Source of the DNA: JBJMQS01 sp045802605 | GTDB lineage: Bacteria; Planctomycetota; Planctomycetia; Gemmatales; Gemmataceae | NCBI GenBank assembly: GCA_045802605.1 | Contig: JBJMQS010000028.1 | Location: forward strand, 1 to 64,000 | DNA: 64,000 nucleotides | Direction: 5' to 3' | Part shown: one piece after another, positions 1 to 7,967 of the stretch | How positions within the stretch are numbered: position 1 is the stretch's first letter | Layout of the letters: each line of letters begins with the position of its first letter | The notes under the pieces: generated by a model | The model's database searches: none | What the model saw: only the letters and a program-made list of their open reading frames with translations | Told to the model about the DNA's origin: nothing | Translations under genes and position numbers: made by a program

Positions 1-59
1 CAAGCTACGGAAAGCAGAGTCTCTGCCCCACAGTCAATGTCTCTGCTTTCCGTAGCTTG
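1..59. repeat. Inverted repeat, 19-bp perfect arms
   Basis: Positions 1-19 and 41-59 are perfect reverse complements separated by 21 bases. The right arm runs directly into the TTG at 57 that would start the next gene. It could be an intergenic hairpin or the edge of a small palindromic element. It belongs to a set of long palindromes found in most gaps of the first 11 kb. Confidence 0.85.
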
Positions 60-854
60 CGCGTCCGGCTAACAAGAAACGCCTTTAGCCTGATTGAATT
101 GCTCGTCGTCTTGGCGATCATCGCGATCCTGATGGCGCTGCTACTGCCGGCCATTCAGCAAGCCCGCGGCGCCGCCACAGCCGCCGCATGCAAAAACAAC
201 CTCCGGCAAATCGGCTTGGCGCTGCACCACTTCCACGATCAAAAGGCAAAATTCCCCATCGGCTGCGTCGAATGGCGGCCAACATTGACCGGCCCACAGC
301 GTCAACTCGCCTGGAGCGCGTACCTGTTGCCATATCTCGAACAATCCGCAGTGTACGATCGCATCGATTTCAAAAAACCATTCGATCATGCTGATAACGC
401 TGCGGTCGCGGGAGCGATTGTCCTCAGCTACATCTGCCCGGCGAGTCGCCGGCTGGAGTCGCTGGTGCAGGGCCGCGGTGCGACGGACTATGGCGGCATG
501 TACGGCGAGCGAATCACCACCCCCAACGAGCCGCCGAAGGGCCTAATGATTCGCGACCAGGCATTCTCAATTGCCGAGGTCACGGATGGAACGGCGTTCA
601 CAATCATAGTCGGAGAGGATAGCCGGTTCCCGGATGCGCAGTGGATCAATGGGCGAAATCTGTTCGACCAGGCGTTTGCGATCAACCAAGCGCCCTCATT
701 CGAGAATGACCTGCGGAGCGATCATCCCGGCGGAGCGCACGCGGCCTTTGCCGATGGCTCGGCGCATTTTCTCCGCGAGACGATGGCCATGAAATTGCTT
801 GCCGCGCTCTGCACCCGTGCGGGAAATGAGCCCGTGGCGGCGGAGTTTGATTAG
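57..854 (+). CDS. DUF1559 domain protein with type IV pilin-like N-terminus
   Basis: The N-terminus has the prepilin-like run FSLIELLVVLAIIAILMALL, followed by NNLRQIGLALHHFHD, the hallmark of planctomycete DUF1559 proteins. The C-terminal part contains the usual DHPGGAHAAFADGSAHFL segment. These pseudopilin-like proteins are thought to be membrane-anchored and exported; their function is unknown. At about 265 aa it is somewhat shorter than the usual 300-350 aa. The start is uncertain: TTG 57 lies inside the hairpin arm, and the frame stays open to the window edge, so the true start may lie upstream of position 1. Confidence 0.9.
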   Translation: MRVRLTRNAFSLIELLVVLAIIAILMALLLPAIQQARGAATAAACKNNLRQIGLALHHFHDQKAKFPIGCVEWRPTLTGPQRQLAWSAYLLPYLEQSAVYDRIDFKKPFDHADNAAVAGAIVLSYICPASRRLESLVQGRGATDYGGMYGERITTPNEPPKGLMIRDQAFSIAEVTDGTAFTIIVGEDSRFPDAQWINGRNLFDQAFAINQAPSFENDLRSDHPGGAHAAFADGSAHFLRETMAMKLLAALCTRAGNEPVAAEFD

Positions 855-855
855 C

Positions 856-936
856 GTGTCATTCCGAGGCTTTGCGAGGAATCTGCAAGCAACTGACAGT
901 CGCACGCAGATTCCTCGCAAAGCCTCGGAATGACAC
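856..936. repeat. Inverted repeat, 31-bp perfect arms
   Basis: 856-886 and 906-936 are perfect reverse complements (core ATTCCGAGGCTTTGCGAGG) with a 19-base loop. The element fills the gap between the DUF1559 and PEP-CTERM genes and could act as a hairpin terminator, although no T-run follows. From memory, this core resembles a repeat dispersed in many bacterial genomes; that was not checked here. Confidence 0.9.
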
Positions 937-958
937 AAATGATCGGAAAGGAATTGCA

Positions 959-1789
959 ATGTTTCGATATGCTCTGATCGTTTGTCTGTTTTCCTCTCCC
1001 GCTGCCGCCAGCGTCATCACGCTTGAGGATGTGAATATCCCGTCAAGCAGTTACATCAACAACGCACCAATCTCCAGCGGCGGCGCGACTTTCAACAACA
1101 ACTACGACTCCACCTTCGGTTCCTGGGGCGGCTTCGCGGCGAGCAACATCGTGGACACCACGACGCCCGGCTATGGCAACCAATACGCCTCCATTGCGGG
1201 CGGCGGCGACGGCTCACCCAACTATGCCGTCGCCTATGTCGATACCTTCACACCGACGATTCCGCGCATCGATTTGCCGGCTGGAACAATGGCGACTTCA
1301 GTGCGCATCACCAACACGACCTATGCAGGCCTGTCGATGCTCTACGGCGACAGTATTCTCGTTCCGCCCGGCCCCGGAAAGAAATTTGGCGGCCCGAGCC
1401 TCAATGATCCCGATTGGTTTCTGCTCACGATCACCGGCAAGAACGGTGCGGCGACAACTGGTACCGTCGATTTCTATCTCGCCGACTATCGCTTCGCGAA
1501 CAACTCGCTGGATTACATCGTGAACACTTGGACGTCGGTGGAATTGAACCCGCTCGGCAACGCCACTGCCATCGAGTTCACCCTGACCAGCACCGACAAC
1601 GGGTCCTTCGGCATGAACACGCCGGCGTACTTTGCCCTGGATAATTTGACGGTGACGCCGGTGCCGGAACCTTGTTCGCTCGTGATGTTGGGATTAGCGT
1701 TGGTTTTAACGAGCCGGAAGCGTCAGCGACGGCCGAGTCTTGTCGTCGCTGACGCTTCCGGCTCGTTGATCACGTCCCCGGCTTCGTGA
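959..1789 (+). CDS. PEP-CTERM sorting domain protein with DUF4465 domain
   Basis: The ATG at 959 is preceded by GGAAAGGAA, which is better than the upstream in-frame TTG at 872 that falls inside the hairpin. A signal peptide ends near SPAAAS. The body matches DUF4465 (FGSWGGFAASNIVD, GNQYASIAGGG, NDPDWFLLTITG). The C-terminus carries VPEP, a hydrophobic helix and RKRQRR, a PEP-CTERM/exosortase sorting signal, so the protein is probably exported and processed. The residues after RKRQRR (about 17) are encoded by an inverted repeat (1708-1767), so the tail beyond the sorting signal is repeat-derived. No exosortase is present in the window. Confidence 0.9.
   Translation: MFRYALIVCLFSSPAAASVITLEDVNIPSSSYINNAPISSGGATFNNNYDSTFGSWGGFAASNIVDTTTPGYGNQYASIAGGGDGSPNYAVAYVDTFTPTIPRIDLPAGTMATSVRITNTTYAGLSMLYGDSILVPPGPGKKFGGPSLNDPDWFLLTITGKNGAATTGTVDFYLADYRFANNSLDYIVNTWTSVELNPLGNATAIEFTLTSTDNGSFGMNTPAYFALDNLTVTPVPEPCSLVMLGLALVLTSRKRQRRPSLVVADASGSLITSPAS
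1708..1767. repeat. Inverted repeat overlapping the PEP-CTERM gene end
   Basis: 1708-1731 pairs perfectly with 1744-1767 (core GAGCCGGAAGCGTCAGCGAC), with a 12-base loop. It lies across the tail of the rightward PEP-CTERM gene, just before the end of the leftward TIGR03000 gene. It therefore sits between convergent genes, where it could act as a bidirectional terminator. Confidence 0.9.
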
Positions 1790-2357
1790 AATCCGCGACC
1801 GCCGTCTCGCCGGCTCGCATGATCACGCTGCGTTTGCCCATGCCGATGCCGCTCGCGCCGGCCCACTTGGCTTCGATCTCGCAATTCGATGCGACACCGT
1901 GCGGCAGCCGGGTCTCGAAACGCCGCACGGAGCCGGCCACGCTCCACGGCGAGCCATTGATCATCACTTGCGCGTCGGGATCCGGCACGCGAATCTCGCA
2001 CACCGCCATCGGGACAACAATGATCACCGGCTTGGGCGCATTGAGCGGAATTACGACGCCGCGGTAACCGTACGGGCCGTAGTACCAATTCGAGCGCAGA
2101 TCGGGAAAATTGGAGAGCCGTTGATCGCTGCCGCCGAAGTAGCCGGGCACCGTGCCGTAAGTCGGCACCGGCGGGCCGTAGAGGCTATAGCCATTCGACC
2201 ATTGGCCGCCGAATGCCCCGGGGTAGTAGCCAAACATCGGCCCCGCGGAGACGCCGACGTAGGCAGAACTCTGTGGAACGTAAATCGCTTCGCACTGCGA
2301 AAACGCCGGTGCCGCTGCAAAGAGCAGAATAACAGTGGCGTGGAACATTCGCGTCAT
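1770..2357 (-). CDS. TIGR03000-family secreted protein
   Basis: After a signal peptide (LLFAAAPAFSQ) comes a Gly/Tyr/Pro-rich low-complexity region. A C-terminal domain of about 70 aa follows, with VPDPDAQVMINGSPWSVAGS, RRFETRLPHG and a final AGETAVADF. This matches the small planctomycete TIGR03000 domain, whose function is unknown. The ATG at 2357 is chosen over 2375 because AGGAG lies 7 bases before it. The gene is convergent with the PEP-CTERM gene and overlaps its tail by 20 bp. Confidence 0.85.
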   Translation of the reverse strand: MTRMFHATVILLFAAAPAFSQCEAIYVPQSSAYVGVSAGPMFGYYPGAFGGQWSNGYSLYGPPVPTYGTVPGYFGGSDQRLSNFPDLRSNWYYGPYGYRGVVIPLNAPKPVIIVVPMAVCEIRVPDPDAQVMINGSPWSVAGSVRRFETRLPHGVASNCEIEAKWAGASGIGMGKRSVIMRAGETAVADFTKPGT

Positions 2358-2401
2358 GAGGAGACTCCTCGTCATGTATCCGCTGTTCCAGCGTGGAACT
2401 T

Positions 2402-2509
2402 GAAGAAAAGAATTTAACCGCAGAGAACGCAGAGAGCGCTGAGCAAACCAATTCAGGTTTTGGTTTTCTCAGCGCTCTCTGCGTACTCTGCGGTTAGATT
2501 CTTTTCTTC
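2402..2509. repeat. Long inverted repeat, about 42-bp arms
   Basis: 2402-2443 and 2468-2509 pair with two mismatches (core CCGCAGAGAACGCAGAGAGC). It fills the gap between two leftward genes. Its sequence is unrelated to the other palindromes here. Confidence 0.9.
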
Positions 2510-2512
2510 CTC

Positions 2513-2821
2513 TTACCCAGCGAGCAACGCTGCTAGGGCGGGCACCGCTTCACTCGGGCCATCGGTGGCGTCGAGCGGGTGCCAGAGGTTCTGTTTCATC
2601 CGCGCGCGCTCTTCCAACACCGCCACCTTTTCGGGCGAACCCGGCGCGGCCAAGGTGGGCGTGGGAAGCGGCGCGTTGCCGGTGAAGTTGCCGACGCCGC
2701 GGCGTGCGAATTTGCTCGTCGAAGGAAACAGTTCGCGCACACCCGGCGTGTAATAACAGGTCCAACACAGGCCGCGTGGACGATTCACCGGGCGCTTGCT
2801 GCAATGATGACAGACGGCCAT
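2513..2821 (-). CDS. Small putative zinc-binding protein with LWHP motif
   Basis: The 102-aa product starts AVCHHCSKRPVNRPRGLCWTC, a C-x2-C / C-x2-C arrangement that suggests a small zinc ribbon. The C-terminal half has PGSPEKVAVLEERARMKQ followed by NLWHPLD. The same pattern (PGSREKV...LWHP) recurs in the small gene at 12117, so the two share a domain. The ATG at 2821 has GGGGAGA just upstream, whereas the upstream TTG has no such signal. Function unknown. Confidence 0.7.
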   Translation of the reverse strand: MAVCHHCSKRPVNRPRGLCWTCYYTPGVRELFPSTSKFARRGVGNFTGNAPLPTPTLAAPGSPEKVAVLEERARMKQNLWHPLDATDGPSEAVPALAALLAG

Positions 2822-2876
2822 GATTCTTCTCCCCTTCAATGCCTCTGAATGTGTTCGGTATGTTCGCTGGGTCGTT

Positions 2877-2944
2877 AGGTGGTTGGGTGGTTAAATCCAA
2901 TAGTCGTTCGATGCCAATCAAATGCTTGAACCACCCAACCACCT
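2877..2944. repeat. Inverted repeat, 16-bp arms
   Basis: AGGTGGTTGGGTGGTT at 2877-2892 is the exact reverse complement of 2929-2944. It lies between two leftward genes, as the other palindromes of this region do. Confidence 0.85.
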
Positions 2945-2954
2945 CACCACCCAC

Positions 2955-3401
2955 TTACGCCGCATGGGCTGCGATCGACGGGCCTTCGCCGCAATCGTCG
3001 TCAGCCAAGCAATCACCGCTGCGCAGAGCTAGTTCGCGCGTGATCTCCGAGAGCATCTCGCGCCGCATCTCGTCGCGCGGGGCTTCGTCGTACCAGTTCA
3101 AGAACCATCGGCAGCTCGCCGGCTCGCCGAGCCGTTGGTCGGCTTCGAAGCAAGCCCGCGCGATCGTCTCTTCCACATCGCCGACGGTTTCTTTGCCATC
3201 GCCCTGCCAACCCGAGTAGCCGAGCAAGCACGCGCCCTCGGCCGGCCAGTCGAGCATGCTCTGCAGCGGCGGCGGCGAAGTCGGATGGCCCTGAATCAAG
3301 CGCGAATCGTCGCGCATCAAAGCTTCACGCAGCGCTTGCAGCCCACTCGTGGACAGCACCGGGGCGAATCCATCCCGCCACACCTTGCGCCAGCATTCCA
3401 T
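2955..3401 (-). CDS. Conserved hypothetical protein (planctomycete type)
   Basis: A 148-aa soluble, Trp- and acid-rich protein beginning ECWRKVWRDGFAPVLS. It contains TSPPPLQSMLDWPAEGA, GYSGWQGDG and CRWFLNWYDEAPRDEMR. No catalytic motif or membrane segment is visible. The ATG at 3401 is preceded by GTGAGGGAG, so the longer in-frame start at 3440 is less likely. I recall similar proteins in planctomycete genomes but know no function. The upstream gap to 3600 is AT-rich. Confidence 0.7.
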   Translation of the reverse strand: MECWRKVWRDGFAPVLSTSGLQALREALMRDDSRLIQGHPTSPPPLQSMLDWPAEGACLLGYSGWQGDGKETVGDVEETIARACFEADQRLGEPASCRWFLNWYDEAPRDEMRREMLSEITRELALRSGDCLADDDCGEGPSIAAHAA

Positions 3402-3816
3402 GATTTGAACTCCCTCACCTCGCCCCACTTCATCCGGCAAACACCTCTATGGGGCCGGTACATATATGATATACGTCCGTTCACTATGCTGTCAACACTT
3501 TATTTGATTTGCAGAGCGAATTATTCTGACAATCTTGGGATAACTAGATATAAATAGACATTTAGTTGCTATTAATGTCTAACATCCGAGTAACAATTCC
3601 CACGATATGATGTTTTGTTGGGCTTTGCACAAATACTGCCGCTTGCACAAAAACTCAGCGACTTGCACAAAAAAGGACCGCGCCATGAGTAGGGCATGCC
3701 ATGGCTACAATGCTCGGAATCGGGTCGGCGGACTAGCTATCCGCTGGCCGGGACGCGGACGCGCTTCTCTCGGGGTGCGCCGCGTTCCGGCAATACCCGA
3801 CACCGAGAGGCCCATT

Positions 3817-4788
3817 ATGTCGAGCGAAGAATCCGGCGCGAACACATTCCTGTTCCATTGCGAAGATTGTAGTTTCTGCTTTGAATCCACATATCAGGCA
3901 GGCCAAAAGGTAATTTGCCCATATCCAAGTTGCCGACACGAACAAGTTCTGCGTGAACCGGAGCGCGGCATTCCAGATGTTTTTAGACTCAAATTTCTCA
4001 ACGTGCGCTGCTGGCCGTATGGCACCCACCTTATGGTCGCAGAGTTAAAAAACTTCCGAATCGGGGAAGTGGCAAAGACATATTTTTCGAACATTGCCAG
4101 ACTTGCCACTCACTTTGGCATGACCACATGGGTTGCTCAGATTGCAACTCTACTCGAACGGGCAAAGATGAGGGCAGTTTTTGAAGTGTGCCACACCGAT
4201 GACCGTGCAGAGTTTACGACAGAGCAGGTTGAAGCTATGGCGGTTGCGATGGCGCGCTTATACCGGGAATCTATAGACCGCTTCAATGCTGCTGGTGGAA
4301 AAGAAAAAATAAAACATAGTCAGAAAACGCTCATTCAAATTATGACATCACACAACCTGGTTGCTGAAGGATTGGAAGCAACGTTGATTTCGATCATTAC
4401 GGGTGCTTGGACGGCATTCGAAGGTGCTGCGGGCGATCTGTGGGAGACTGCGCTAAATCTACATCCACAAATCTTATCGGCCCTAAACGGGAAGCCGAAC
4501 CGGATTGGTAAAGAGCCAGAGCAGCGCGAGGCAAATGAGGCAATTAAAGAGGGGAGAAAAGTAGATTGGTCATACGTTGATAGGCTAACAAGCGGCACGT
4601 TTAACCTCGATGGGAAAATGGGAACGTTGCTTAAGGATAAGTTCAAGTTCTCACTGCTCAAGGGGATTAAGCAGGCATATAGCGCGGCATTCGGACAAAG
4701 CCTATGCGAGCAAACTGAATATGAACGTGGTCGATGCCTACGGTGCCACGCCGTTCATTGCGTTCCGCAAGGATTCACGGGCGGGTAG
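3817..4788 (+). pseudogene. Hypothetical gene truncated by a transposase remnant
   Basis: The ATG at 3817 begins a protein with an N-terminal FHCEDCSFCFES / CPYPSCRHEQ zinc-ribbon-like segment and then a largely helical body. Around 4694 the DNA becomes the 3' part of a transposase gene in another frame. The last 30 or so codons of this ORF are therefore antisense-like translation of transposase DNA, and the natural C-terminus is lost. AT content and codon use differ from the neighbours, which suggests acquisition. Direct CTTGCACAAAA repeats precede the gene (3618-3672). Function unknown. Confidence 0.6.
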
Positions 4789-5077
4789 TCGCGGCATGTG
4801 GGCCAAGATGCACGGCTACTTCATGTATCGGCGGGACGAATTCTTACAGCACTACCACAAACGCTCGAATGTCGAATCGACGTTCTCGATGATCAAAGCC
4901 AAGTTCCGCGACCATGTTCGCAGCAAGTCAGATACGGCGATGGTGAACGAAGTCATGTGCAAGATTCTGGCGCACAACATCTGTTGCCTGATTAGCGCGG
5001 TGTACGAATTGGGTGTCGATCCGACGTTCTGGAAAGTCTGCCCCAAATATCCGAAAGCTGTGAATGAGACAGCCTGA
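4694..5077 (+). pseudogene. 3' fragment of a DDE transposase gene
   Basis: Frame DKAYASKLNMNVVDAYGATP, then FLQHYHKRSNVESTFSMIK and ending near FWKVCPKY, matches the C-terminal part of an IS transposase. The HKRSNVE-STFSMIK segment carries the catalytic Glu region of DDE enzymes. Everything upstream of DKAYA is missing and has been replaced by the gene at 3817. No intact end or target duplication is visible, so this is a dead remnant. Confidence 0.8.
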
Positions 5078-5415
5078 TGCACGTTGCTGGTAGTGGCCTA
5101 TTTCCAGTTGCTAAAACACTCGTGGTCAAAACACCGAATCGAGCGGTCGCGGTATCCCCCATCTTGGTTCATTGCCGACAACATCATAAGCAATCCCGCG
5201 AACATGGCTTTGCCCTCTTGAATCACGGCGACATAATCTAAAGGGCTGAACTGTGCAATTCAAATTCACCAATACCTGCAAACTCATTCTGCCTCAAAAG
5301 TCTTGCGCTTGCCCCAAAAGTCGGTTAGTTTGAAGACTTCTGAGGCAAAGCCGTTTTGTTGGGCTTTGCCTCAAAAAGGCCGTTTGCCTCAAAATTGACC
5401 GTTCTGCCTCAAAAT
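5078..5415. repeat. Non-coding stretch with TGCCTCAAAA repeat cluster
   Basis: No plausible gene. The right part (5290-5414) holds copies of TGCCTCAAAA or TGCCCCAAAA at 5290, 5310, 5367, 5385 and 5405, and an inverted copy (TGAGGCAAAG) near 5341. The 17-base string GTTTTGTTGGGCTTTGC also occurs just upstream of the gene at 3817, where it is followed by TTGCACAAAA copies. Further degenerate copies lie at 5780-5804 and 6411-6447, after the tandem paralogues. Confidence 0.65.
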
Positions 5416-5748
5416 TCAAATTCCGAGTTTTGATCTAAGATGATCGATCCATTCGCTCACCACGCTTTGTCGCTCGACTTTGGCGCTGACAGATAGGCCG
5501 TTGTCGTCAAACAGCACCCACACCTGTCCATCGGGGAAATCGAAGTACAACCATCCACTCATACCAACACTATTAGTGCCACGGAAGCCAAGTGCGCGCC
5601 CCACTTGGGGGCCTGTCATGCCAGGCTTAATTCGCAGCGCCGCCAGTTCCGCTTGATTATCACGAGTGGCGGCATAGATCGCATAACCGAATAGGCCTAC
5701 GACGAGTAAAGCCCACAACCCGATCACCCGTCGCCGCGTCAGCTTCAC
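5416..5748 (-). CDS. BamE/SmpA-like single-pass membrane protein, paralogue 1
   Basis: 110 aa starting with KLTRRRVIGLWALLVVG, a basic N-terminus plus one membrane helix. A short domain follows with RIKPGMTGPQVGRALG and WLYFDFPDGQVWVLFDD. The GMT-xxx-V-xxx-LG pattern resembles the SmpA/OmlA (BamE) fold; this is a motif judgement only. GTG 5748 is the start, with AAGGGG upstream. It is the first of three tandem paralogues sharing the same MKLTRRR beginning and, in two cases, the same LGI ending. Confidence 0.7.
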   Translation of the reverse strand: MKLTRRRVIGLWALLVVGLFGYAIYAATRDNQAELAALRIKPGMTGPQVGRALGFRGTNSVGMSGWLYFDFPDGQVWVLFDDNGLSVSAKVERQSVVSEWIDHLRSKLGI

Positions 5749-5806
5749 GGCCGACCCCTTCCGCTGGCGATCAGCTTAGCCCAAAAGTCGGCGGTCTGCC
5801 TCAAAG

Positions 5807-6133
5807 TCACCGACCCATCCGCCAGCGCCAATATTCAAACAGATTGGAACCGATGTTAACTCGCGCTACGCTTTCAACTTTGTCTTGGTCGTCAAACGCC
5901 ATCCAGATTTCGCCGTCGAGCCCGTACCACGAAGCATGAACTCCGTTCACTCTGTCAGGGGAGCAACCTAACGTTTGGATCACTTCGGCACGGGTCATTC
6001 CTGGACGGATTCGATCTGCGTCTGATTTCCAAAGCCAGGGCCAGCCGCCCCACACAAAAAAGGCAACTAGGCATAAAAGCGCCACGAACGCGAGGCACCC
6101 GATGACTGCCGCCCGTCGCCGCGTCAGCTTCAC
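5807..6133 (-). CDS. BamE/SmpA-like single-pass membrane protein, paralogue 2
   Basis: 108 aa: KLTRRRAAVIGC, one membrane helix, then RIRPGMTRAEVIQTLGCSP and GLDGEIWMAFDDQDKV, the same layout as the proteins at 5416 and 6449. GTG 6133 starts 3 bases after the stop of the small gene at 6137-6313, so the two are probably translationally coupled. Domain assignment rests on the GMT...LG motif; no function is known. Confidence 0.7.
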   Translation of the reverse strand: MKLTRRRAAVIGCLAFVALLCLVAFFVWGGWPWLWKSDADRIRPGMTRAEVIQTLGCSPDRVNGVHASWYGLDGEIWMAFDDQDKVESVARVNIGSNLFEYWRWRMGR

Positions 6134-6136
6134 GGC

Positions 6137-6313
6137 TCACCCCTTGCGATTGCCTCTCTCGCGGTCTGCCTCTCGGACTTTTTGCTTGTCATCGATTCGA
6201 CGCCGTTTCCGAGCGGATTTTTTAACTTCGTCGGTAAAGCCCCAGTGCTCCATTCCGGAATGGCCTCTCTTGCCGCCGCTTCCACCTTCAGTGGGGCTTT
6301 TAGGAATACCCAT
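6137..6313 (-). CDS. Small basic hypothetical protein
   Basis: 58 aa if started at ATG 6313, which has GGAAGGGG upstream. The sequence contains GHSGMEHWGFTDEVKKSARK and ends in a Lys/Arg/Glu-rich helix. Its stop lies 3 bases before the start of paralogue 2, which supports it being a real, coupled gene. No membrane segment. Function unknown. Confidence 0.5.
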   Translation of the reverse strand: MGIPKSPTEGGSGGKRGHSGMEHWGFTDEVKKSARKRRRIDDKQKVREADRERGNRKG

Positions 6314-6410
6314 CTGCGTCACCCCTTCCGTTGGCGATTGTCGCATGGGCGGGGGAGCGGTGCAAGGAATGCACCCGAGTGGTGATCACACCAAACGCGG
6401 CTTTGCCTAA

Positions 6411-6447
6411 AATAGGCTTTGCCCCAGAAGGACGATTCTGTTCAAAA
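6411..6447. repeat. Degenerate TTTGCC-CAAAA repeats
   Basis: Degenerate relatives (TTTGCCTAAAA, TTTGCCCCAGAA, CTGTTCAAAA) of the cluster at 5290-5414, lying just past the end of paralogue 3. They suggest that gene and 3' flank were duplicated together. Confidence 0.5.
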
Positions 6448-6448
6448 T

Positions 6449-6772
6449 TCAAATTCCCAATCGACGACGAATGCGCAACCATAACATCTCGAAGCGACCG
6501 TATTCGGTCACGAATGGCAAGTTGGTTGCGTAATCATCGCCATCGAAGTAGACCACAACAGTTCCATCGGGCAAGTCCCACCGAAGACCACGGGGGTGTT
6601 CGTAATCTGGCTTTCCAAGAATTTCGATGGCTCGGTTTTTGGGTGTTCCAATTTGAATGTCCCTCGCCTTTCGCACAGAAGGGCCAGTGGGGTCAAACAA
6701 GGCAAGACCACCGATGACGCCGAACAACACCACGAGGACCACAAGGATCACCCGTCGCCGCGTCAATTTCAC
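6449..6772 (-). CDS. BamE/SmpA-like single-pass membrane protein, paralogue 3
   Basis: 107 aa from GTG 6772: KLTRRRVILVVLVVLFGV membrane helix, then DIQIGTPKNRAIEILGKPDY and WDLPDGTVVVYFDGDD, ending RRRLGI. It has the layout of the other two paralogues, with GTP replacing GMT. The GTG overlaps the stop of the upstream small membrane gene by 4 bases (GTGA), which indicates coupling. Confidence 0.7.
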   Translation of the reverse strand: MKLTRRRVILVVLVVLFGVIGGLALFDPTGPSVRKARDIQIGTPKNRAIEILGKPDYEHPRGLRWDLPDGTVVVYFDGDDYATNLPFVTEYGRFEMLWLRIRRRLGI

Positions 6773-6924
6773 AGCTCCCGCCTTCGGCTGCGACGACCGA
6801 GCCACAGTCCGACCAGGATGCCGACCACGAACGCGGCCGCGATCTCGACCCCGATGCCCGCTGGGCTTTGCCACCACGATGTGCCGTAGCCCGGATCGGG
6901 AATGATCAGATCTGTTTCATACAT
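6769..6924 (-). CDS. Small single-pass membrane protein
   Basis: 51 aa from ATG 6924 (an in-frame ATG at 6933 is also possible). A short polar N-terminus precedes one helix (GVEIAAAFVVGILVGLWLG) and a basic tail RRSRRREL. The GTGA overlap with paralogue 3 makes it the likely first gene of a leftward set of small proteins. Function unknown. Confidence 0.55.
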   Translation of the reverse strand: MYETDLIIPDPGYGTSWWQSPAGIGVEIAAAFVVGILVGLWLGRRSRRREL

Positions 6925-7021
6925 GGCGAACATGCGGCACCTTGATCTGACGAGCATTTCGCTGCCAATCAGCTTACCCGAATGTGCCTCCGGAAATTGG
7001 CCGACTGCATAAAATAACTTC

Positions 7022-7438
7022 GTGCAGAAATCAGGTCATGTTGGCTTTCTCGCTTCGCTCGTTGCGTTCCTCCGGCAGCGATGCCCGCGGTGTCAGACGG
7101 GCAAGATCTTCTCGGGCCAATTTGCGATGAACGATCCGTGCCCGGTGTGCGGCCTGGTGTTCCAGCGCGAAGAGGGATACTTCCTGGGCTCCATGTATTT
7201 CAGTTATCTGTTTGGCTGCGTGTTCATCGGCGGCGGCTATTTCTTGGCGAGTTGGCTGCTGCCGACGTGGAGCGATCCGGCCATCGTCAGTCTCATCCTC
7301 GGACTCTATGTGCTCTTGATCCCGTTCGTCTTTCGCCGCTCGCGCACCGCGTGGATCTATTTCGATCGCTGGGGCTGCCTCGGCGACACCTCGGCCGGTG
7401 CGTACGAGAAGGCGGCGAGGTTGAATCAGGCGCCGTGA
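7022..7438 (+). CDS. DUF983 family membrane protein
   Basis: 138 aa with CPRC...CPVCG, a zinc-ribbon-like pair close to the N-terminus. Two hydrophobic segments follow (YFSYLFGCVFIGGGYFLASW and a second around VSLILGLYVLLIPFVF). This matches DUF983, whose role is unknown. GTG 7022 is taken as the start; a strong Shine-Dalgarno is not evident. It is divergent from the small-gene operon on its left. Confidence 0.8.
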   Translation: MQKSGHVGFLASLVAFLRQRCPRCQTGKIFSGQFAMNDPCPVCGLVFQREEGYFLGSMYFSYLFGCVFIGGGYFLASWLLPTWSDPAIVSLILGLYVLLIPFVFRRSRTAWIYFDRWGCLGDTSAGAYEKAARLNQAP

Positions 7439-7485
7439 TTTCCCTTTGTCTCGCATGAAGGTCGAGCGGCCCGCGCTCCGAGGCA

Positions 7486-7561
7486 CGGCGGGGATAAACC
7501 CCGCCGCTCCTTAAGACAAGAAAAATTACGTGCGAAAGAGCGGTGGGGTTTATCCCCGCCG
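7486..7561. repeat. Inverted repeat, CGGCGGGGATAAACCCC family
   Basis: 7486-7508 pairs with 7539-7561 with one mismatch. Each arm is itself a partial palindrome (GGCGGGG-ATAAA-CCCCGCC). The same family occurs at 10364-10438, and a partial copy lies near 11103. It separates convergent genes. Confidence 0.9.
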
Positions 7562-7571
7562 GGTTGACAGC

Positions 7572-7967
7572 TTAATTACGGGTTGGCCCCACCAAGTCCC
7601 AACGATTCCCATACAAATCGCGAAACACCGCGACGGTACCATACGCTTCCTGTCGGGGCGACTCCTCAAAATCCACGCCGCGAGATTTCATCTCGTCGTA
7701 GTCGCGCTGAAAATCATCGGTGTGCAAAAACAGAAACACCCGGCCGCCGGTTTGGTTGCCGACGCTTGCACTCTGTCGATCATTCGCGGCTTTGGCGAGT
7801 AGCAACTTTGGGCCTGATCCGCCGGGCGGCGCAATGACGACCCAGCGTTTGCCGTTGCCCATGTCCGTGTCTTCGACGAGTTCGAAACGCAGCGTCTTGG
7901 TGAAATAGGCGATCGCCTCATCGTAATCGCGAACGACGAGTGCCACTTGGGCAATGTGCTGGTTCAT
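7572..7967 (-). CDS. VOC family (glyoxalase-like) protein
   Basis: 131 aa. A single vicinal-oxygen-chelate unit is seen: QVALVVRDYDEAIAYFTKTL at the start, RWVVIAPPGG, VFLFLHTDDFQRDYDEMK, and VAVFRDLYGNRWDLVGP at the end. Metal-binding positions of the family (Q/H near the N-terminus, E/D near the end) appear only partly conserved, so the activity is uncertain. ATG 7967 overlaps the stop of the upstream membrane gene by 4 bases (ATGA). Confidence 0.85.
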   Translation of the reverse strand: MNQHIAQVALVVRDYDEAIAYFTKTLRFELVEDTDMGNGKRWVVIAPPGGSGPKLLLAKAANDRQSASVGNQTGGRVFLFLHTDDFQRDYDEMKSRGVDFEESPRQEAYGTVAVFRDLYGNRWDLVGPTRN

